Positions 16,833 to 27,362 of a stretch of 64,000 bases of DNA are shown here, piece by piece. The translations under genes and the position numbers were made by a program. The stretch is from Paenibacillus dendrobii (GTDB lineage Bacteria; Bacillota; Bacilli; Paenibacillales; Paenibacillaceae). The number at the start of each line of letters is the position of its first letter. The stretch's first letter is position 1. The DNA is taken from the NCBI RefSeq assembly GCF_009807035.1, contig NZ_WUBI01000001.1, positions 62,001 through 126,000 on the forward strand. Direction: 5' to 3'. The notes beneath the pieces are model-generated. The model was not told the origin of the DNA. It did no database searches and saw only the letters and a program-made list of their open reading frames with translations.

Positions 16833-17816
16833 ATGGCTTTGACGGAGAACCTGAAACGAAGCGAAGACATTGTATTATCGGTTGAGCATGTCAAGAAGAA
16901 GATCGGAAGGAAATGGATTATCGAAGACGTAACTTTTGACGTCAGGGAAGGCGAGATTTTCGGTTTCCTGGGGCCGAATGGTGCGGGCAAGACGACGACG
17001 ATCCGTATGCTTGTCGATCTGATCAAACCTAGCAGCGGCAAGATTAAAGTATGCGGTTATGATGTGAACAAACAGCAGGAGAAAGCGCTACGTTATGTGG
17101 GCTCGATCGTGGAGAATCCCGAAGTATATACCTATCTTACGGGTTGGGAGAACCTGGAGCATTTTGCCCGCATGCAGCCGGGGACAGACAAGAAGCGGAT
17201 CCAGGAGGTCGTGGATATCGTCCGCCTTGATCAACGGATTCATGACAAGGTCCGGACTTACTCGCTTGGCATGCGCCAGCGTCTTGGCATAGCACAGGCG
17301 CTTTTGGGCAGACCCAAGCTGCTGATTCTCGATGAGCCGACTAACGGGCTGGACCCCAAAGGCATCAAGGAACTTCGCCAGTTTATCAGGGAACTCGCGG
17401 AAGGCGGATTGGCTGTATTTGTCTCCAGCCACTTGCTGAGTGAAATCCAGCTACTATGTGACAGGGTGGCAATCATTAGTCGGGGTCGGGTACTGGCTGT
17501 GGGAGAAGTCGAAGAACTTGTGGCTGCGAACGCGAAATATGTGATCTGGGATTTGGAGCCTCATGAAGCGGGTAAGCAAGAATTGTCCAGACGAAACGGG
17601 ATAGAAGTAATAGAGCAGGCAGATGCGGTACTGGATGACACGATTATCGCTGGGATGGGTTTGAATGCCGTTGTTGCCCGCATGGAGGAAGAAGAGATTG
17701 CAAGTACGGTATCGCATCTGGTGAATTCGGGGATTTCAGTCCAAGGCGTGCACAAAATTAATCCGACCTTGGAACAGCTGTTCCTGAAGATGACGGAGGG
17801 TGAAAGCATTGATTAG
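16833..17816 (+). CDS. ABC transporter ATP-binding protein (ABC-2 type)
   Basis: A 327-residue ATPase of the CcmA/NatA/BcrA class: Walker A GPNGAGKTT (around residue 50), signature YSLGMRQR, Walker B LLILDEPTNGLDP and a conserved switch His (SSHLLSE). After the ATPase domain about 100 residues form the C-terminal extension usual in this class. With the permease gene that overlaps its end it makes an ABC-2 exporter. Bacitracin or lantibiotic self-protection (BcrA-like) and sodium export (NatA-like) are the best-known roles, but nothing here decides between them. AGAAGGGAGTG precedes the ATG. Confidence 0.88.
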   Translation: MALTENLKRSEDIVLSVEHVKKKIGRKWIIEDVTFDVREGEIFGFLGPNGAGKTTTIRMLVDLIKPSSGKIKVCGYDVNKQQEKALRYVGSIVENPEVYTYLTGWENLEHFARMQPGTDKKRIQEVVDIVRLDQRIHDKVRTYSLGMRQRLGIAQALLGRPKLLILDEPTNGLDPKGIKELRQFIRELAEGGLAVFVSSHLLSEIQLLCDRVAIISRGRVLAVGEVEELVAANAKYVIWDLEPHEAGKQELSRRNGIEVIEQADAVLDDTIIAGMGLNAVVARMEEEEIASTVSHLVNSGISVQGVHKINPTLEQLFLKMTEGESID

Positions 17817-18798
17817 CCTGTTGCCTCTGATCAAGAATGAAACCATCAAAATTATCAAAAAGAAACGATTCTATGTTATTCTGTTAATTCTGCTGGTGTT
17901 AGTCCCCATCTTCACCTATGCCCAGATGCGTTCTGCCGAGCGGACCCGGGAGAAATTTCACGGGGACTGGCGCCTTGAAGTGCAGCAGCAGATCACCGAC
18001 AATGAAAATTCCCTAGGGAGCGACAGGGTGCCTGATGAATGGAAGAAATTCAGGAAGATCTTCGTGCAGCAGCTCCAGTATTACCTGGATCACGATGTCA
18101 ATCCGAATGAGCCGAATGGGGTCACGTTTACGCGAGAGTTCATGTCGAACTCCATTACTTTGTTCATTCCTCTCTTAATCATGGCGATTGCTTCCGATAT
18201 AGTATCCGGGGAGAGAACGACCGGAACGATCAAGATGCTGCTGACCAGGCCGGTGAAAAGATGGAAGGTGCTGCTGAGCAAATTGGTGACGCTGTTTATG
18301 TTCACCTCGCTGATCGTCGTATCCGCTTTTGTGATAACCTATGTGATATCCGGTGCCGTTTTCGGCTATAAAGGATTTAATCTGCCAGTATTTACGGGTT
18401 TTCAAATTACGGGCTCGGATGTGGATCTGGCTGCAGTTCATGGTGTACCCCAGTGGAAGTACTTGCTTATGCAGGGCGGATTAGTCTGGTTCGTGAGTCT
18501 TACGGTCGCTTCTTTGGCATTTATGGTGTCGGTTTTGGTAAGGAGTACGGCTGCAAGCATCGTTGTCATGATGGCCGCGCTTATTGCGGGAACGATTTTG
18601 ACTAATATGGCTTCCGCCTGGAACAGCGCCAAATATTTGTTTATGGTTAATCTGGAGCTGACGGATTACTTGTCCGGAACGCCGGCTCCGATCGAGGGAA
18701 TGAATTTGACATTTTCGCTGGCCGTTTTGTCCATTTGGGCGCTGGCTGGGCTGATAATCTCATTCCTTGTCTTTACGAAAAGGGATATCTTGAATTAA
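17809..18798 (+). CDS. ABC-2 transporter permease
   Basis: A 329-residue permease with one N-terminal membrane helix (FYVILLILLVLVPIFTYA), a roughly 80-residue charged outer loop and five further helices (near SITLFIPLLIMAIASDI, LVTLFMFTSLIVVSAFVITYV, LVWFVSLTVASLAFMV, IVVMMAALIAGTIL, FSLAVLSIWALAGLII). SGERTTGTIKMLLTRPV is the motif common to ABC-2 permeases of the NatB/BcrB type. GTG 17800 is in frame, but GGAGG (17795-17799) touches it directly, so TTG 17809 is preferred. It overlaps the ATPase gene and completes the transporter. The transported substrate is unknown. Confidence 0.85.
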   Translation: MISLLPLIKNETIKIIKKKRFYVILLILLVLVPIFTYAQMRSAERTREKFHGDWRLEVQQQITDNENSLGSDRVPDEWKKFRKIFVQQLQYYLDHDVNPNEPNGVTFTREFMSNSITLFIPLLIMAIASDIVSGERTTGTIKMLLTRPVKRWKVLLSKLVTLFMFTSLIVVSAFVITYVISGAVFGYKGFNLPVFTGFQITGSDVDLAAVHGVPQWKYLLMQGGLVWFVSLTVASLAFMVSVLVRSTAASIVVMMAALIAGTILTNMASAWNSAKYLFMVNLELTDYLSGTPAPIEGMNLTFSLAVLSIWALAGLIISFLVFTKRDILN

Positions 18799-18824
18799 AA
18801 TGGACAAGGATAACAAAACATCTG

Positions 18825-18853
18825 TTTGCATTTTAGGATAACGATCCTACATA
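18825..18853 (+). promoter_or_regulatory. Candidate parE promoter with a palindrome in its spacer
   Basis: TTTGCA (18825-18830), 17 bases, TACATA (18848-18853). The spacer holds TAGGATAACGATCCTA (18834-18849), a perfect 6-base inverted repeat around AACG, which could bind a regulator. It does not match the LexA box. Confidence 0.45.
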
Positions 18854-18877
18854 AAGAAGCACAAAGGGGGAGCATGA

Positions 18878-20863
18878 ATGGTCGAGCAGGTCGATATGTT
18901 TGCAGAGTCATCACAGGGCGGCGGTAATAACGGCCAGACTGGATACGATGCTGACGACATTCAAGTGCTCGAAGGCCTGGTTGCGGTTCGCAAACGGCCA
19001 GGCATGTATATTGGCAGCACCAGTTCATCAGGGCTTCATCACCTTGTATGGGAAATCGTGGATAATGCCGTCGATGAGCATTTGGCCAAATACTGCACGA
19101 GAATTGATATTACTTTACACAAAGACGGTTCGATTACCGTCGTTGATAATGGACGAGGCATTCCGACAGGAATGCATAAGACTGGAATTCCGACACCACA
19201 GGTGGTATACACGATTCTGCATGCCGGAGGCAAGTTTGGCGGCGGCGGGTACAAGAAATCGGGCGGTCTGCATGGTGTGGGCGCTTCGGTAACGAACGCG
19301 CTTTCAGAATGGCTTGAGGTCGAAATTTATCGTGATGGTAAAATTCACCGCCAACGGTTCGAATACTGGCAGGATAAGAAAGGTAAGGAACACGTCGGAG
19401 AGCCGGTGACGGGACTTGAGGTTCTAGGCAATACCAATAAAACCGGCACCAAGGTTACATTCAAGCCAGACATCCGTGTATTCCATGCAGGCATTCAGTT
19501 TAATTACGATACGCTGGCAGAGCGCTTGCAGGAGATCGCATTCTTGAACTCCGGGCTCCGGATTGTACTGAAAGATGACCGTTCGGGAAATTCTGATGAA
19601 TTTTACTATGAGGGCGGAGCCAGCCAATTCGTCGAGTTTCTGAATGAAGGCAAGGATGTACTCCATGATGTCATTCACTTTTACGGAGAGAAGGAAGACG
19701 TGGAGGTGGAGGTGGCGCTGCAGTACAATGCAGGGTACACGGAGACGCTTGCTTCTTTCGTCAACTCGATTCCGACACGGGGCGGAGGTACGCATGAGAC
19801 TGGTTTTAAGACGGCATATACACGCATCATGAATGATTATGCCCGTAAGAACCACATGCTCAAAGAAAAGGATAAGAACCTGGAGGGCAATGATCTCCGC
19901 GAAGGCATGATGGCCGTGATCAGCGTCAAAATGTCTGAAGTGGAATTTGTCGGCCAGACCAAGGACCAGCTGGGAAGCGCATCGGCACGTAGTACAGTGG
20001 ATGCGATCGTATCCGAGAAGATGCAGATCTTCCTGGAAGAGAACCCGCAGGTAGCCCAGACGCTGATTAAGAAAGCGATTCAGGCTTCCAAAGCCCGCGA
20101 AGCGGCCCGTAAAGCCCGCGACGATATGCGTACAGGCAAAAAACGCAGTGAAAGCGCCAGTCTAGGAGGCAAATTGAGTCCAGCGCAGTCCAAGGATTTT
20201 ACCCGTACTGAGCTGTTTGTTGTCGAAGGAAACTCTGCCGGCGGTTCGGCCAAACAGGGCCGTGACTCCAAAATTCAGGCGATCCTCCCTTTGAAAGGAA
20301 AGCCGTTGAATCCGGAGAAAGCCAAGCTCGCCGATATTATGAAAAATGAAGAATACCGCATCATCATTAACGCCATTGGTGCGGGAATCGGAACTGAGTT
20401 TGAAATTGAAGACAGCAATTACTCCAAAATTATTATTATGACGGATGCCGATACGGACGGCGCACATATTCAGGTGCTGCTGCTTACATTCTTTTACCGC
20501 TATATGAAACCGTTGATCGATCAAGGCCGGGTCTATATCGCCCAACCGCCTTTATACAAAATTACGCGCAAATCGGGCAAGCTTGAGACGATTCGCTATG
20601 CTTACAATGACGAGCAGTTGCAAAACTATCTCAAAGAATTCGGCAAAAATTACGAGTTGCAGCGTTATAAAGGTCTCGGCGAAATGAATCCTGATCAGCT
20701 GTGGGAGACAACCATGAATCCGGAAACGCGTACGCTGCTGCAGGTTCAGATTGAGGATGCGGCTAAGGCAGAACGGCGGGTATCCACGCTGATGGGCGAT
20801 AAGATTGACCCGCGCAAGCGCTGGATCGTGGAGAACGTCGACTTTAGAGAGTTCGAGGAATAG
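18878..20863 (+). CDS. parE: DNA topoisomerase IV subunit B
   Basis: The 661-residue ATPase subunit of topoisomerase IV, which unlinks daughter chromosomes. The N-terminal GHKL ATPase domain shows [30 protein letters not shown] and GGLHGVGAS; the Toprim domain shows [19 protein letters not shown] and [18 protein letters not shown]; the C-terminal segment shows [21 protein letters not shown]. Features that favour ParE over GyrB are [10 protein letters not shown], the lack of a neighbouring recF or gyrA, and pairing with parC 11 bases downstream. GGGGGAG lies before ATG 18878. Confidence 0.95.
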   Translation: MVEQVDMFAESSQGGGNNGQTGYDADDIQVLEGLVAVRKRPGMYIGSTSSSGLHHLVWEIVDNAVDEHLAKYCTRIDITLHKDGSITVVDNGRGIPTGMHKTGIPTPQVVYTILHAGGKFGGGGYKKSGGLHGVGASVTNALSEWLEVEIYRDGKIHRQRFEYWQDKKGKEHVGEPVTGLEVLGNTNKTGTKVTFKPDIRVFHAGIQFNYDTLAERLQEIAFLNSGLRIVLKDDRSGNSDEFYYEGGASQFVEFLNEGKDVLHDVIHFYGEKEDVEVEVALQYNAGYTETLASFVNSIPTRGGGTHETGFKTAYTRIMNDYARKNHMLKEKDKNLEGNDLREGMMAVISVKMSEVEFVGQTKDQLGSASARSTVDAIVSEKMQIFLEENPQVAQTLIKKAIQASKAREAARKARDDMRTGKKRSESASLGGKLSPAQSKDFTRTELFVVEGNSAGGSAKQGRDSKIQAILPLKGKPLNPEKAKLADIMKNEEYRIIINAIGAGIGTEFEIEDSNYSKIIIMTDADTDGAHIQVLLLTFFYRYMKPLIDQGRVYIAQPPLYKITRKSGKLETIRYAYNDEQLQNYLKEFGKNYELQRYKGLGEMNPDQLWETTMNPETRTLLQVQIEDAAKAERRVSTLMGDKIDPRKRWIVENVDFREFEE

Positions 20864-20874
20864 AAGGTGATTGG

Positions 20875-23319
20875 ATGAGTTTATCAGAACAGTTTATGCC
20901 GGCATTTCTGGAAGAGGTCGTTGGCGATCGCTTTGGCCGGTATTCCAAATACATTATTCAGGACCGCGCCATCCCGGACGTCCGGGACGGATTGAAGCCG
21001 GTACAACGCCGTATTCTGTACGCGATGTATGAATCGGGCAACACGCCGGACAAAGGTTATCGCAAATCCGCCAAAACCGTAGGGGATGTGATGGGTAACT
21101 ACCACCCGCACGGCGATAGCTCCATTTATGACGGTATGGTCAGAATGGCTCAGCCGTGGAAAATGGGACATGTCCTTGTCCAAGGCCATGGCAACTGGGG
21201 TTCGATTGATGATGACCCGCCAGCAGCAATGCGTTATACCGAGGCAAGACTGTCACCGATCGCGCTGGAAATGTTGCGGGACATTGATAAACGGACCGTT
21301 CAGTTTAAAGATAACTTTGATAATACCGCGAAGGAGCCTGTGGTTCTTCCTTCCCGTTATCCGAACCTGCTGGTCAATGGCGTCAGCGGGATTTCCGCCG
21401 GATTTGCGACCGAAATTCCGCCGCATAATCTGCGCGAGGTTATCGACGCTTGCGTTGCGGTCATGCAGAAGCCGGAAATCGATTTGGACGAGATCATGAC
21501 CTTTATCAAGGGGCCTGACTTCCCGACAGGCGGACTGATCATGGGTGAAGAAGGGATCAAGGAAGCCTACCGGACTGGCAAAGGACGAATTTATCTGCGT
21601 TCAAAAGCTGAGATCGAGTTTTTGCGCGGCGGGAAACAACAAATCGTCGTGACAGAAATTCCTTATCAAGTGGTTAAATCCCGTTTGGTGACCCAAATGG
21701 AAAATATCCGCCTGGAGAAAAAAATCGAAGGTATCGCAGAAGTCCGGGATGAAAGCGGACGTGAAGGCTTGCGTATCGTCGTGGAAATCAAAAAAGAGGC
21801 GGATGCGCAAGGCATCTTGGCGTATCTGCTTAAGAAGACCGATCTTCAGGTGACATATAACTTCAACATGGTCTCCATCGTGAACAAGGCACCACAACAG
21901 CTCGGTCTCAAAGCCATGTTGGAGGCGTACATTGCGCACCAGCGCGAAGTGGTTAGCAACCGAACCCGTTATGACCTGGAGAAGGCGGAAGACCGTGCCC
22001 ACGTGCTGGAAGGCTTGGTCAAAGCGCTGAATATCCTGGATGAAGTCATTGCGGCCATCAAAGCATCGAAAAACCGCCAGGATGCGCAGAACAACCTGCA
22101 GTGGATGTTCGGATTTACCGAGCGTCAGGCAGACTCGATTCTGACACTCCAGCTGTACCGGTTAACGAATCTGGAGATTACAACGCTGCAAAAAGAGCTC
22201 GAAGAGCTTTTGAAAAAAATAGATACCTTCCGTTCCATTCTGGAGAGCGATAAGAAGCTCGTTGCGTTGATCCGTAAAGAGCTGCTTGAAATCCGCGATA
22301 AATATGGCATTGAACGCAGATGCTCGATCCAAGGCGAAGTGGAAGAGATCAAGGTGAACCTTGAAGTCATGGTCAGCTCCGAGGACGTACTGGTGACGCT
22401 GTCCAATGAAGGCTATATCAAGCGGACAAGCATGCTGTCCTTCACAAGATCCGGTGGAGAACGAGCCGGCTCCGGCATCAAGGAAGGCGACTACATCTCC
22501 AAAATACTGGAGATCAATACGCTGGATAATTTGCTTATATTCACGCAAAAGGGCCAATTCTTCCTGCTGCCGGTCCATCAAGTACCGGAATTCAAGTGGA
22601 AGGATCCCGGTACGGCCATCGTCAATGTCATTCATCTTTCCAAGGAAGATGTAATCGCCGGTGTTATTCCGGTGAGCAATTTCGATGAACCGAACCAATC
22701 GCTGGTCTTTGTCACGAAGAAGGGGCAGGTTAAACGGACGGAGCTCAAAGAATACATGACCAACCGTTCCGGAGCGGTGGCTGCCTGCAAGGTTGGTGCC
22801 GATGACGAGATTATCTCGGTTACTCTCAGTGACGGTACCAAAGATATATTGCTGGTCAGCAAAGAGGGTATGAGCATTCGGTTCCGGGAGAATGATGTGA
22901 ACGCGATGGGCCGCGTGTCCGCAGGCGTGAGGGGCATTCAGCTCCGTGAAGGAGACGAGATTGTCTCTGCATTATGGGTAGAGGAAGATGAAGGCGAAAT
23001 TCTGACGCTGACGGACCTGGGATATGGCAAGAGGTCCTTGCTGGCGGATTACCAGCCGCAAAGCCGCGGAGGCAAAGGACTCGCCAATTTCGAGTTCAAG
23101 GAAGGCAAACGCGTGAAGCCGAACGGCAACCGGATCGTCGGAGCATTCTATTGCCGGGAACCGCTGCAAATTACAGCCATCAGCAAAGAAGGACAAAGCT
23201 TTACGTTCAGTTCTGAGCAGGCTCCGATCACGGAGCGTAAATCGACAGGAAAATGGCTTGTTCATCTGGAGAAAAAAGACGAAATTTCGGTATTGTTGAT
23301 ACATCCTGAATCTTCTTGA
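20875..23319 (+). CDS. parC: DNA topoisomerase IV subunit A
   Basis: The 814-residue breakage-reunion subunit. The winged-helix domain contains [21 protein letters not shown] and the quinolone-resistance region [20 protein letters not shown]; the catalytic Tyr is in MRYTEARLS (AAMRYTE). A coiled-coil tower and a C-terminal beta-propeller with repeated blades (for example [53 protein letters not shown]) follow. The Ser in HGDSSIYD is the usual quinolone-sensitive residue, so no resistance substitution is evident at that site. It is co-transcribed with parE and ends at a terminator. Confidence 0.95.
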   Translation: MSLSEQFMPAFLEEVVGDRFGRYSKYIIQDRAIPDVRDGLKPVQRRILYAMYESGNTPDKGYRKSAKTVGDVMGNYHPHGDSSIYDGMVRMAQPWKMGHVLVQGHGNWGSIDDDPPAAMRYTEARLSPIALEMLRDIDKRTVQFKDNFDNTAKEPVVLPSRYPNLLVNGVSGISAGFATEIPPHNLREVIDACVAVMQKPEIDLDEIMTFIKGPDFPTGGLIMGEEGIKEAYRTGKGRIYLRSKAEIEFLRGGKQQIVVTEIPYQVVKSRLVTQMENIRLEKKIEGIAEVRDESGREGLRIVVEIKKEADAQGILAYLLKKTDLQVTYNFNMVSIVNKAPQQLGLKAMLEAYIAHQREVVSNRTRYDLEKAEDRAHVLEGLVKALNILDEVIAAIKASKNRQDAQNNLQWMFGFTERQADSILTLQLYRLTNLEITTLQKELEELLKKIDTFRSILESDKKLVALIRKELLEIRDKYGIERRCSIQGEVEEIKVNLEVMVSSEDVLVTLSNEGYIKRTSMLSFTRSGGERAGSGIKEGDYISKILEINTLDNLLIFTQKGQFFLLPVHQVPEFKWKDPGTAIVNVIHLSKEDVIAGVIPVSNFDEPNQSLVFVTKKGQVKRTELKEYMTNRSGAVAACKVGADDEIISVTLSDGTKDILLVSKEGMSIRFRENDVNAMGRVSAGVRGIQLREGDEIVSALWVEEDEGEILTLTDLGYGKRSLLADYQPQSRGGKGLANFEFKEGKRVKPNGNRIVGAFYCREPLQITAISKEGQSFTFSSEQAPITERKSTGKWLVHLEKKDEISVLLIHPESS

Positions 23320-23351
23320 AAAACCCTGTTCAGCTTAGATCACAACCGATG

Positions 23352-23393
23352 AAAAGGTGTCCTTGCCCACTTGGGGCGGGGATGCCTTTTTCT
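23352..23393 (+). terminator. Terminator of parE-parC
   Basis: AAAAGGTGTCCTTGCCC pairs with GGGCGGGGATGCCTTTT using a few G-U pairs, followed by T-rich sequence. Confidence 0.8.
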
Positions 23394-23483
23394 CAAAATT
23401 ATTTCGGCATGAGGAAGGAATTGGAACGAATTTGCGCGAAAGTTAATCCTGTAAAAGATTGCTTGTGAAAGGAAGGTAATCCC

Positions 23484-23894
23484 GTGCAGACTTCCGAATT
23501 TGCGAAAATATGGTCTAAACTCAGCAAAGATTACAAATTACATATGGAGAATGAACTCGCTCCTGCGCTTACCGAAGCACAACTCGCCGTGCTGGAAGTG
23601 CTTGGAGAGCAAGTGCGGATGAAGCCTTCCGAGCTGACGCCGCTGCTCGCGACAAGCCCGGCTGCTGTCACGATGCTGCTTGACCGCATGGAGAAGAATG
23701 GTCTGATCACGCGTGAACGCGATGGAAGCGACCGACGAATCGTCTGGGTGTCTATTTCGGACAAGGGCCGTGAGGAGGTCGTGCGAGGTCTGCAGATCAG
23801 AGATGCATTCCTTGCTACCATTCTTTCTCGCATCTCCGCACACAATCAGCAGTTGTTGATCTATTTATTGGGCAAACTTACGGTAGTGTCTTAA
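23484..23894 (+). CDS. MarR-family transcriptional regulator
   Basis: A 136-residue winged-helix regulator: dimerisation helices at both ends and a central DNA-binding domain (MKPSELTPLLATSPAAVTMLLDRMEKNGLITRERDGSDRRIVWVSISDKG), where the wing motif DGSDRRIVWV is diagnostic of MarR proteins. GTG 23484 is preceded by GGAAGG. It lies 43 bases before an MFS transporter gene and probably represses it, releasing upon ligand binding; this is inferred from the common MarR-efflux arrangement. Confidence 0.88.
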   Translation: MQTSEFAKIWSKLSKDYKLHMENELAPALTEAQLAVLEVLGEQVRMKPSELTPLLATSPAAVTMLLDRMEKNGLITRERDGSDRRIVWVSISDKGREEVVRGLQIRDAFLATILSRISAHNQQLLIYLLGKLTVVS

Positions 23895-23937
23895 TCCTTA
23901 GCGCCCTAGGAGAATAAATGTAGAGGAAGTCATCTAG

Positions 23938-25158
23938 ATGAATGATACATCGCTTTTAAAAAACGCGAGATCAAGAAAATTACTGTTTAGCGCCGGCTTC
24001 AGCTGGCTATTTGATGCCATGGATGTCGGTATTATTTCTTTTATCGTTACTGCTTTGACACTGGAGTGGAAGCTGACACCGCAAGAAGTCGGCATATTGA
24101 CCGGCATGAACTCGGTGGGAATGGTGTTTGGTGCCGCAGCGGCGGGATATCTGGCTGACCGTTTCGGACGTAAGAAGGTACTGCTGTGGACCTTGCTGAT
24201 ATTTTCCGTGGCCAGCGGATTGTCGGCACTGGCTTCGAGCTTCTGGGTTCTCTGCCTGCTCCGCTTCATTACAGGCATCGGACTTGGAGGAGAACTCCCT
24301 GTCGCATCCACACTTGTATCCGAAAGCATGCCTGCAAGTCAGCGCGGACGGGCTGTGGTCCTTCTGGAAAGCTTCTGGGCAGGAGGCTGGCTGGCTGCTG
24401 CGCTGATTTCGTATTTCCTGATCCCGACCTATGGTTGGCAGATTGCTTTTGTGATCGGGGCGGTTCCGGCGCTGTATGCCCTGTATTTACGGCGTGCGAT
24501 AGATGACTCCCCTGTGTACAAGAGCAATCAGAGCAAAGTCGCCTCCGTATCCTTTACGGAGAAACTGGGTTCCATCTGGACGAGCAGGCACAGACGTACC
24601 ACTTTGATGCTTTGGATTTTATGGTTTACCGTCGTTTTCTCGTATTACGGCATGTTCCTCTGGCTTCCGTCCGTGATGACCATGAAGGGCTTCAGTTTGA
24701 TCAAAAGCTTCGAATACGTGTTGATTATGACGCTCGCGCAGCTACCGGGTTATTTTACGGCAGCATACTTCATTGAGAAGTTCGGCCGAAAATTCGTGAT
24801 GATCACGTACCTGGTATTAACGGCTGCAAGTGCGGCCTGGTTTGGTACCGCCGATTCCGCAGGCATGTTGATCGCAGCGGGGATCTGCCTATCTTTCTTC
24901 AATCTGGGAGCTTGGGGCGGGTTGTATGCTTATACACCGGAACTTTACCCCACTTCGGTTCGATCAACGGGGGTGGGACTGGCGACTTCCGTCGGAAGGA
25001 TTGGGGGCGTCATTGCGCCATTCCTTGTTGGTTACATGGTGCAGCATGAAATACAAATCAGCACTATTTTCATTATGTTTTTCGTCATTATTCTGATCGG
25101 AGCTATTGGGGTTTTGACGCTGGGAACGGAGACGAAAGGCAAGGAATTGACGGATTGA
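23938..25158 (+). CDS. Major facilitator superfamily transporter
   Basis: A 406-residue, 12-helix transporter. The MFS signature between helices 2 and 3 is clear (AAAGYLADRFGRKKVLL), as are LRFITGIGLGGELPVASTLVSE (helix 4) and ESFWAGGWLAAALISYF. The GGELPV stretch and the late PELYPTSVRSTGVGLATSVGRIGG motif place it near the sugar/metabolite:H+ symporter branch (niacin, aromatic acid or sialate-like carriers), not drug efflux. The central loop (residues 190-215) is cytoplasmic and charged. It probably shares a transcript with the MarR gene. The substrate is unknown. Confidence 0.88.
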   Translation: MNDTSLLKNARSRKLLFSAGFSWLFDAMDVGIISFIVTALTLEWKLTPQEVGILTGMNSVGMVFGAAAAGYLADRFGRKKVLLWTLLIFSVASGLSALASSFWVLCLLRFITGIGLGGELPVASTLVSESMPASQRGRAVVLLESFWAGGWLAAALISYFLIPTYGWQIAFVIGAVPALYALYLRRAIDDSPVYKSNQSKVASVSFTEKLGSIWTSRHRRTTLMLWILWFTVVFSYYGMFLWLPSVMTMKGFSLIKSFEYVLIMTLAQLPGYFTAAYFIEKFGRKFVMITYLVLTAASAAWFGTADSAGMLIAAGICLSFFNLGAWGGLYAYTPELYPTSVRSTGVGLATSVGRIGGVIAPFLVGYMVQHEIQISTIFIMFFVIILIGAIGVLTLGTETKGKELTD

Positions 25159-25181
25159 AGAAGGATAACTCCTGCAAATAA

Positions 25182-25205
25182 AGGCGCCCTTGGGCGCTTT
25201 TTTTC
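25182..25205 (+). terminator. Terminator of the marR-MFS unit
   Basis: GCGCCC (25184-25189), TT, GGGCGC (25192-25197), then seven T. Confidence 0.9.
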
Positions 25206-25351
25206 TTACCATTGTCTCCTTATTAACAAGTTTGATAACGCATTTCCGAAAACCGGGTTTGTGGAATCGCAGTGATTTGAATTATAATTAAATAAGTTTC
25301 AGTTATAAGGAATGGATTTCATAATATAGACGTCATTGAACGGAGGGATTT

Positions 25352-25699
25352 ATGATGCAGCTGATTAACCCGCAAATGGTTCAGGAGCTTCTCGACAAAT
25401 TACAGGATCAGGATTTATATATACATCTGGAAATGACGACCGGCGCTTATGCCTCGCATGAAGATGAATCCAAGTTCACGGCATCGACCTTTATCAAAAA
25501 CGGTGTCGTTCGTTACGATCATGGTTCGATTGCCGGCTTTGGACCTTACCGTGTCGGACTTAAAATGGAGCAGGGCTGGATCTATGCCCAAGGACTGACG
25601 CATGTGGACGAGACGGAGACAGAGCGCCTCATTATGGCTGGTCATGATAGTGATGGTAAGCTGGTAGTGGCGCTTCAGCTCAGCAAAGAACCATTCTGA
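25352..25699 (+). CDS. yojF: YojF-family protein (DUF1806)
   Basis: A 115-residue protein resembling Bacillus YojF: YIHLEMTTGAY near the start, GPYRVGLKMEQGWIYAQGLTH in the middle and MAGHDSDGKLVVALQLS at the end. Its function is not established, but in Bacillus it lies directly before bshB2 (yojG), as here with a 45-base gap, suggesting a link to bacillithiol metabolism. ATG codons at 25352 and 25355 are both in frame; GGAGGG (25342-25347) is slightly better spaced for the second. Confidence 0.85.
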   Translation: MMQLINPQMVQELLDKLQDQDLYIHLEMTTGAYASHEDESKFTASTFIKNGVVRYDHGSIAGFGPYRVGLKMEQGWIYAQGLTHVDETETERLIMAGHDSDGKLVVALQLSKEPF

Positions 25700-25744
25700 T
25701 CGGCTCGAACTATCGGTCATAAATAGAGAAAGGGTGAAAGAGAT

Positions 25745-26401
25745 ATGGAGAATCATATACTGGTCGTATTCCCGCATCCGGATGACGAATCTTTCGGTAC
25801 GTCCGGAACGCTGGCAAAACGAATACATGAAGGGGCACAGGTTACTTATGCCTGCCTGACGCTGGGCGAAATGGCCCGTAATATGGGGAAGCCGCTGATG
25901 GCTAACCGGGTTACGCTTCCTGAACTCCGCAAAAAGGAGCTTGCGGAATCCGCGCGTTCCATCGGCATTCAGGATGTGCGTATGATGGGACTGCATGACA
26001 AGACGATCGAATTCGAGGACCAGGATATGCTGGATGGCATGATCCGCGATCTGATCGAGGAATTGAAACCGTCTTTGATCATTACCTTTTATCCGGGGTA
26101 TAGCGTTCATCCTGACCATGATGCTACGGGTGCCGCAGTCATTCGCACGGTCGCATCCATGCCAAAAGGGCAGCGTCCTGTCGTTAACTGCGTTGCTTTT
26201 TCCAAAGGCTGCGAGAAAATATTGGGCAAACCGGATGTGCTGGTTGACGTGAAGGATTTCCTGACGAATAAATTCGGCTCTATCCGTGCGCACAGCTCAC
26301 AGTTCCGCTGGAAGGACATGCTTGGAAATTACTCTGAAAATGACGAAATGGTTAAGAGCCGATTCAATACGGAAAGATTCTGGACTTATCATTTCGAATA
26401 A
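25745..26401 (+). CDS. bshB2: Bacillithiol biosynthesis deacetylase BshB2
   Basis: A 218-residue zinc-dependent LmbE/PIG-L deacetylase. In bacillithiol synthesis it removes the acetyl group of GlcNAc-malate to give GlcN-malate. The metal and base motif is canonical (FPHPDDESFGTSG, His10-Pro-Asp-Asp), and the second zinc-binding part is seen in YPGYSVHPDHDATG. Pairing with yojF is the Bacillus arrangement. AAAGGGTGAAAG lies before the ATG. Compare the PIG-L protein at 46466, which lacks the catalytic Asp present here. Confidence 0.9.
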   Translation: MENHILVVFPHPDDESFGTSGTLAKRIHEGAQVTYACLTLGEMARNMGKPLMANRVTLPELRKKELAESARSIGIQDVRMMGLHDKTIEFEDQDMLDGMIRDLIEELKPSLIITFYPGYSVHPDHDATGAAVIRTVASMPKGQRPVVNCVAFSKGCEKILGKPDVLVDVKDFLTNKFGSIRAHSSQFRWKDMLGNYSENDEMVKSRFNTERFWTYHFE

Positions 26402-26464
26402 GTTAATATCTCGGTATACAAACTTCCTGTTAGTGGAAAATCATTGGAAGGTGAGCTGAGAAAG

Positions 26465-27223
26465 ATGAGCAGAGCAGAGAATAGCGGAGCGTTTGAAAAA
26501 GACTTTGAAGAGCAAGAGAGCAAGACAGCAGATGATGCGGAGAGCAGGTTGGATCGGATTGTGTTTATCGGAAGGACCTTCGATGAATACATGCGAATGT
26601 TTGACTTGAAGGTGAAAGATATCGCAGGACAAAGCATCCTGGATTGCCCGGGCGGCGCGTGTTCATTTACATCTGCTGCCAATCAGCTCGGATGCGAAGC
26701 GGTTGCTGCGGATATTGCTTATTATCATGATCAAGAAAAGCTCTATGAAAAAGGATTAATGGATATCGTCCATGCCATGGACCATGTGGATACCGAAAAG
26801 GAAAGGTATATCTGGTCCGAGTTTCAGTCCATAGAGGATCTGCGGACGGAGCGGAACAAGGCGCTGGAGGCCTGCTCGATCGATATGCGTCTCCATCCGG
26901 ATCGGTATGTACCGGTTACGCTGCCATCGCTCCCGTTTGAACATGGACGGTTTGACATGACCTTATCGGCACATTTTCTGTTTACTTATGCGGATAGGCT
27001 GGATGCTCAATTTCACATTCAAACCTTGCGGGAACTGCTTCGTGTCACACGGGTCGAATTGCGAATCTTTCCACTGGTTGATCAGAGCGGCAACATCCCT
27101 GGGCTTGTGGAAGAGCTCGTCGAATACGCCCGCGGAGATGGATGGGAAGCAGAGATCCGGGAGGTTCCCTATCATTTTCAAAAGAATGCCGATCATATGC
27201 TTATTTTCCGGAACAAGCAATAA
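26465..27223 (+). CDS. SAM-dependent methyltransferase, class I
   Basis: A 252-residue protein. The SAM-binding motif I is SILDCPGGACSFTSAANQLG followed by an acidic strand end (AVAADIAYY), the order of a Rossmann-fold methyltransferase. A middle region (around residues 85-120, many charged residues) is an insertion, and DMTLSAHFLFTYADRL resembles motif IV and the following helix. The substrate is unknown. An in-frame TTG at 26444 exists, but GGAAGGTGAG spaced ten bases before ATG 26465 favours that start. It is the last gene before a strong terminator. Confidence 0.8.
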   Translation: MSRAENSGAFEKDFEEQESKTADDAESRLDRIVFIGRTFDEYMRMFDLKVKDIAGQSILDCPGGACSFTSAANQLGCEAVAADIAYYHDQEKLYEKGLMDIVHAMDHVDTEKERYIWSEFQSIEDLRTERNKALEACSIDMRLHPDRYVPVTLPSLPFEHGRFDMTLSAHFLFTYADRLDAQFHIQTLRELLRVTRVELRIFPLVDQSGNIPGLVEELVEYARGDGWEAEIREVPYHFQKNADHMLIFRNKQ

Positions 27224-27230
27224 TATATGA

Positions 27231-27265
27231 AAAGCCTGAGCAGCTTCAGCTGCTCAGGCTTTTTT
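27231..27265 (+). terminator. Strong terminator after the methyltransferase gene
   Basis: AAAGCCTGAGCAGC and GCTGCTCAGGCTTT form a perfect 14-base stem around TTCA, with a run of T. The symmetrical A- and T-runs allow it to work in both directions, also ending the minus-strand genes from 28953. Confidence 0.93.
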
Positions 27266-27362
27266 AATACCGGAAAGTATAAGCACCAGGAGGCGCATTT
27301 TGATTTGACTAGAAAAAACGTCCTCGTCGACAAACGTTTTTGTTGCCGAAACTATACTCCGT

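Noticed and set aside
18834..18849. LexA box in the parE promoter
   Set aside because: TAGGATAACGATCCTA does not fit the Gram-positive LexA consensus CGAAC-N4-GTTCG; kept only as a palindrome of unknown meaning.
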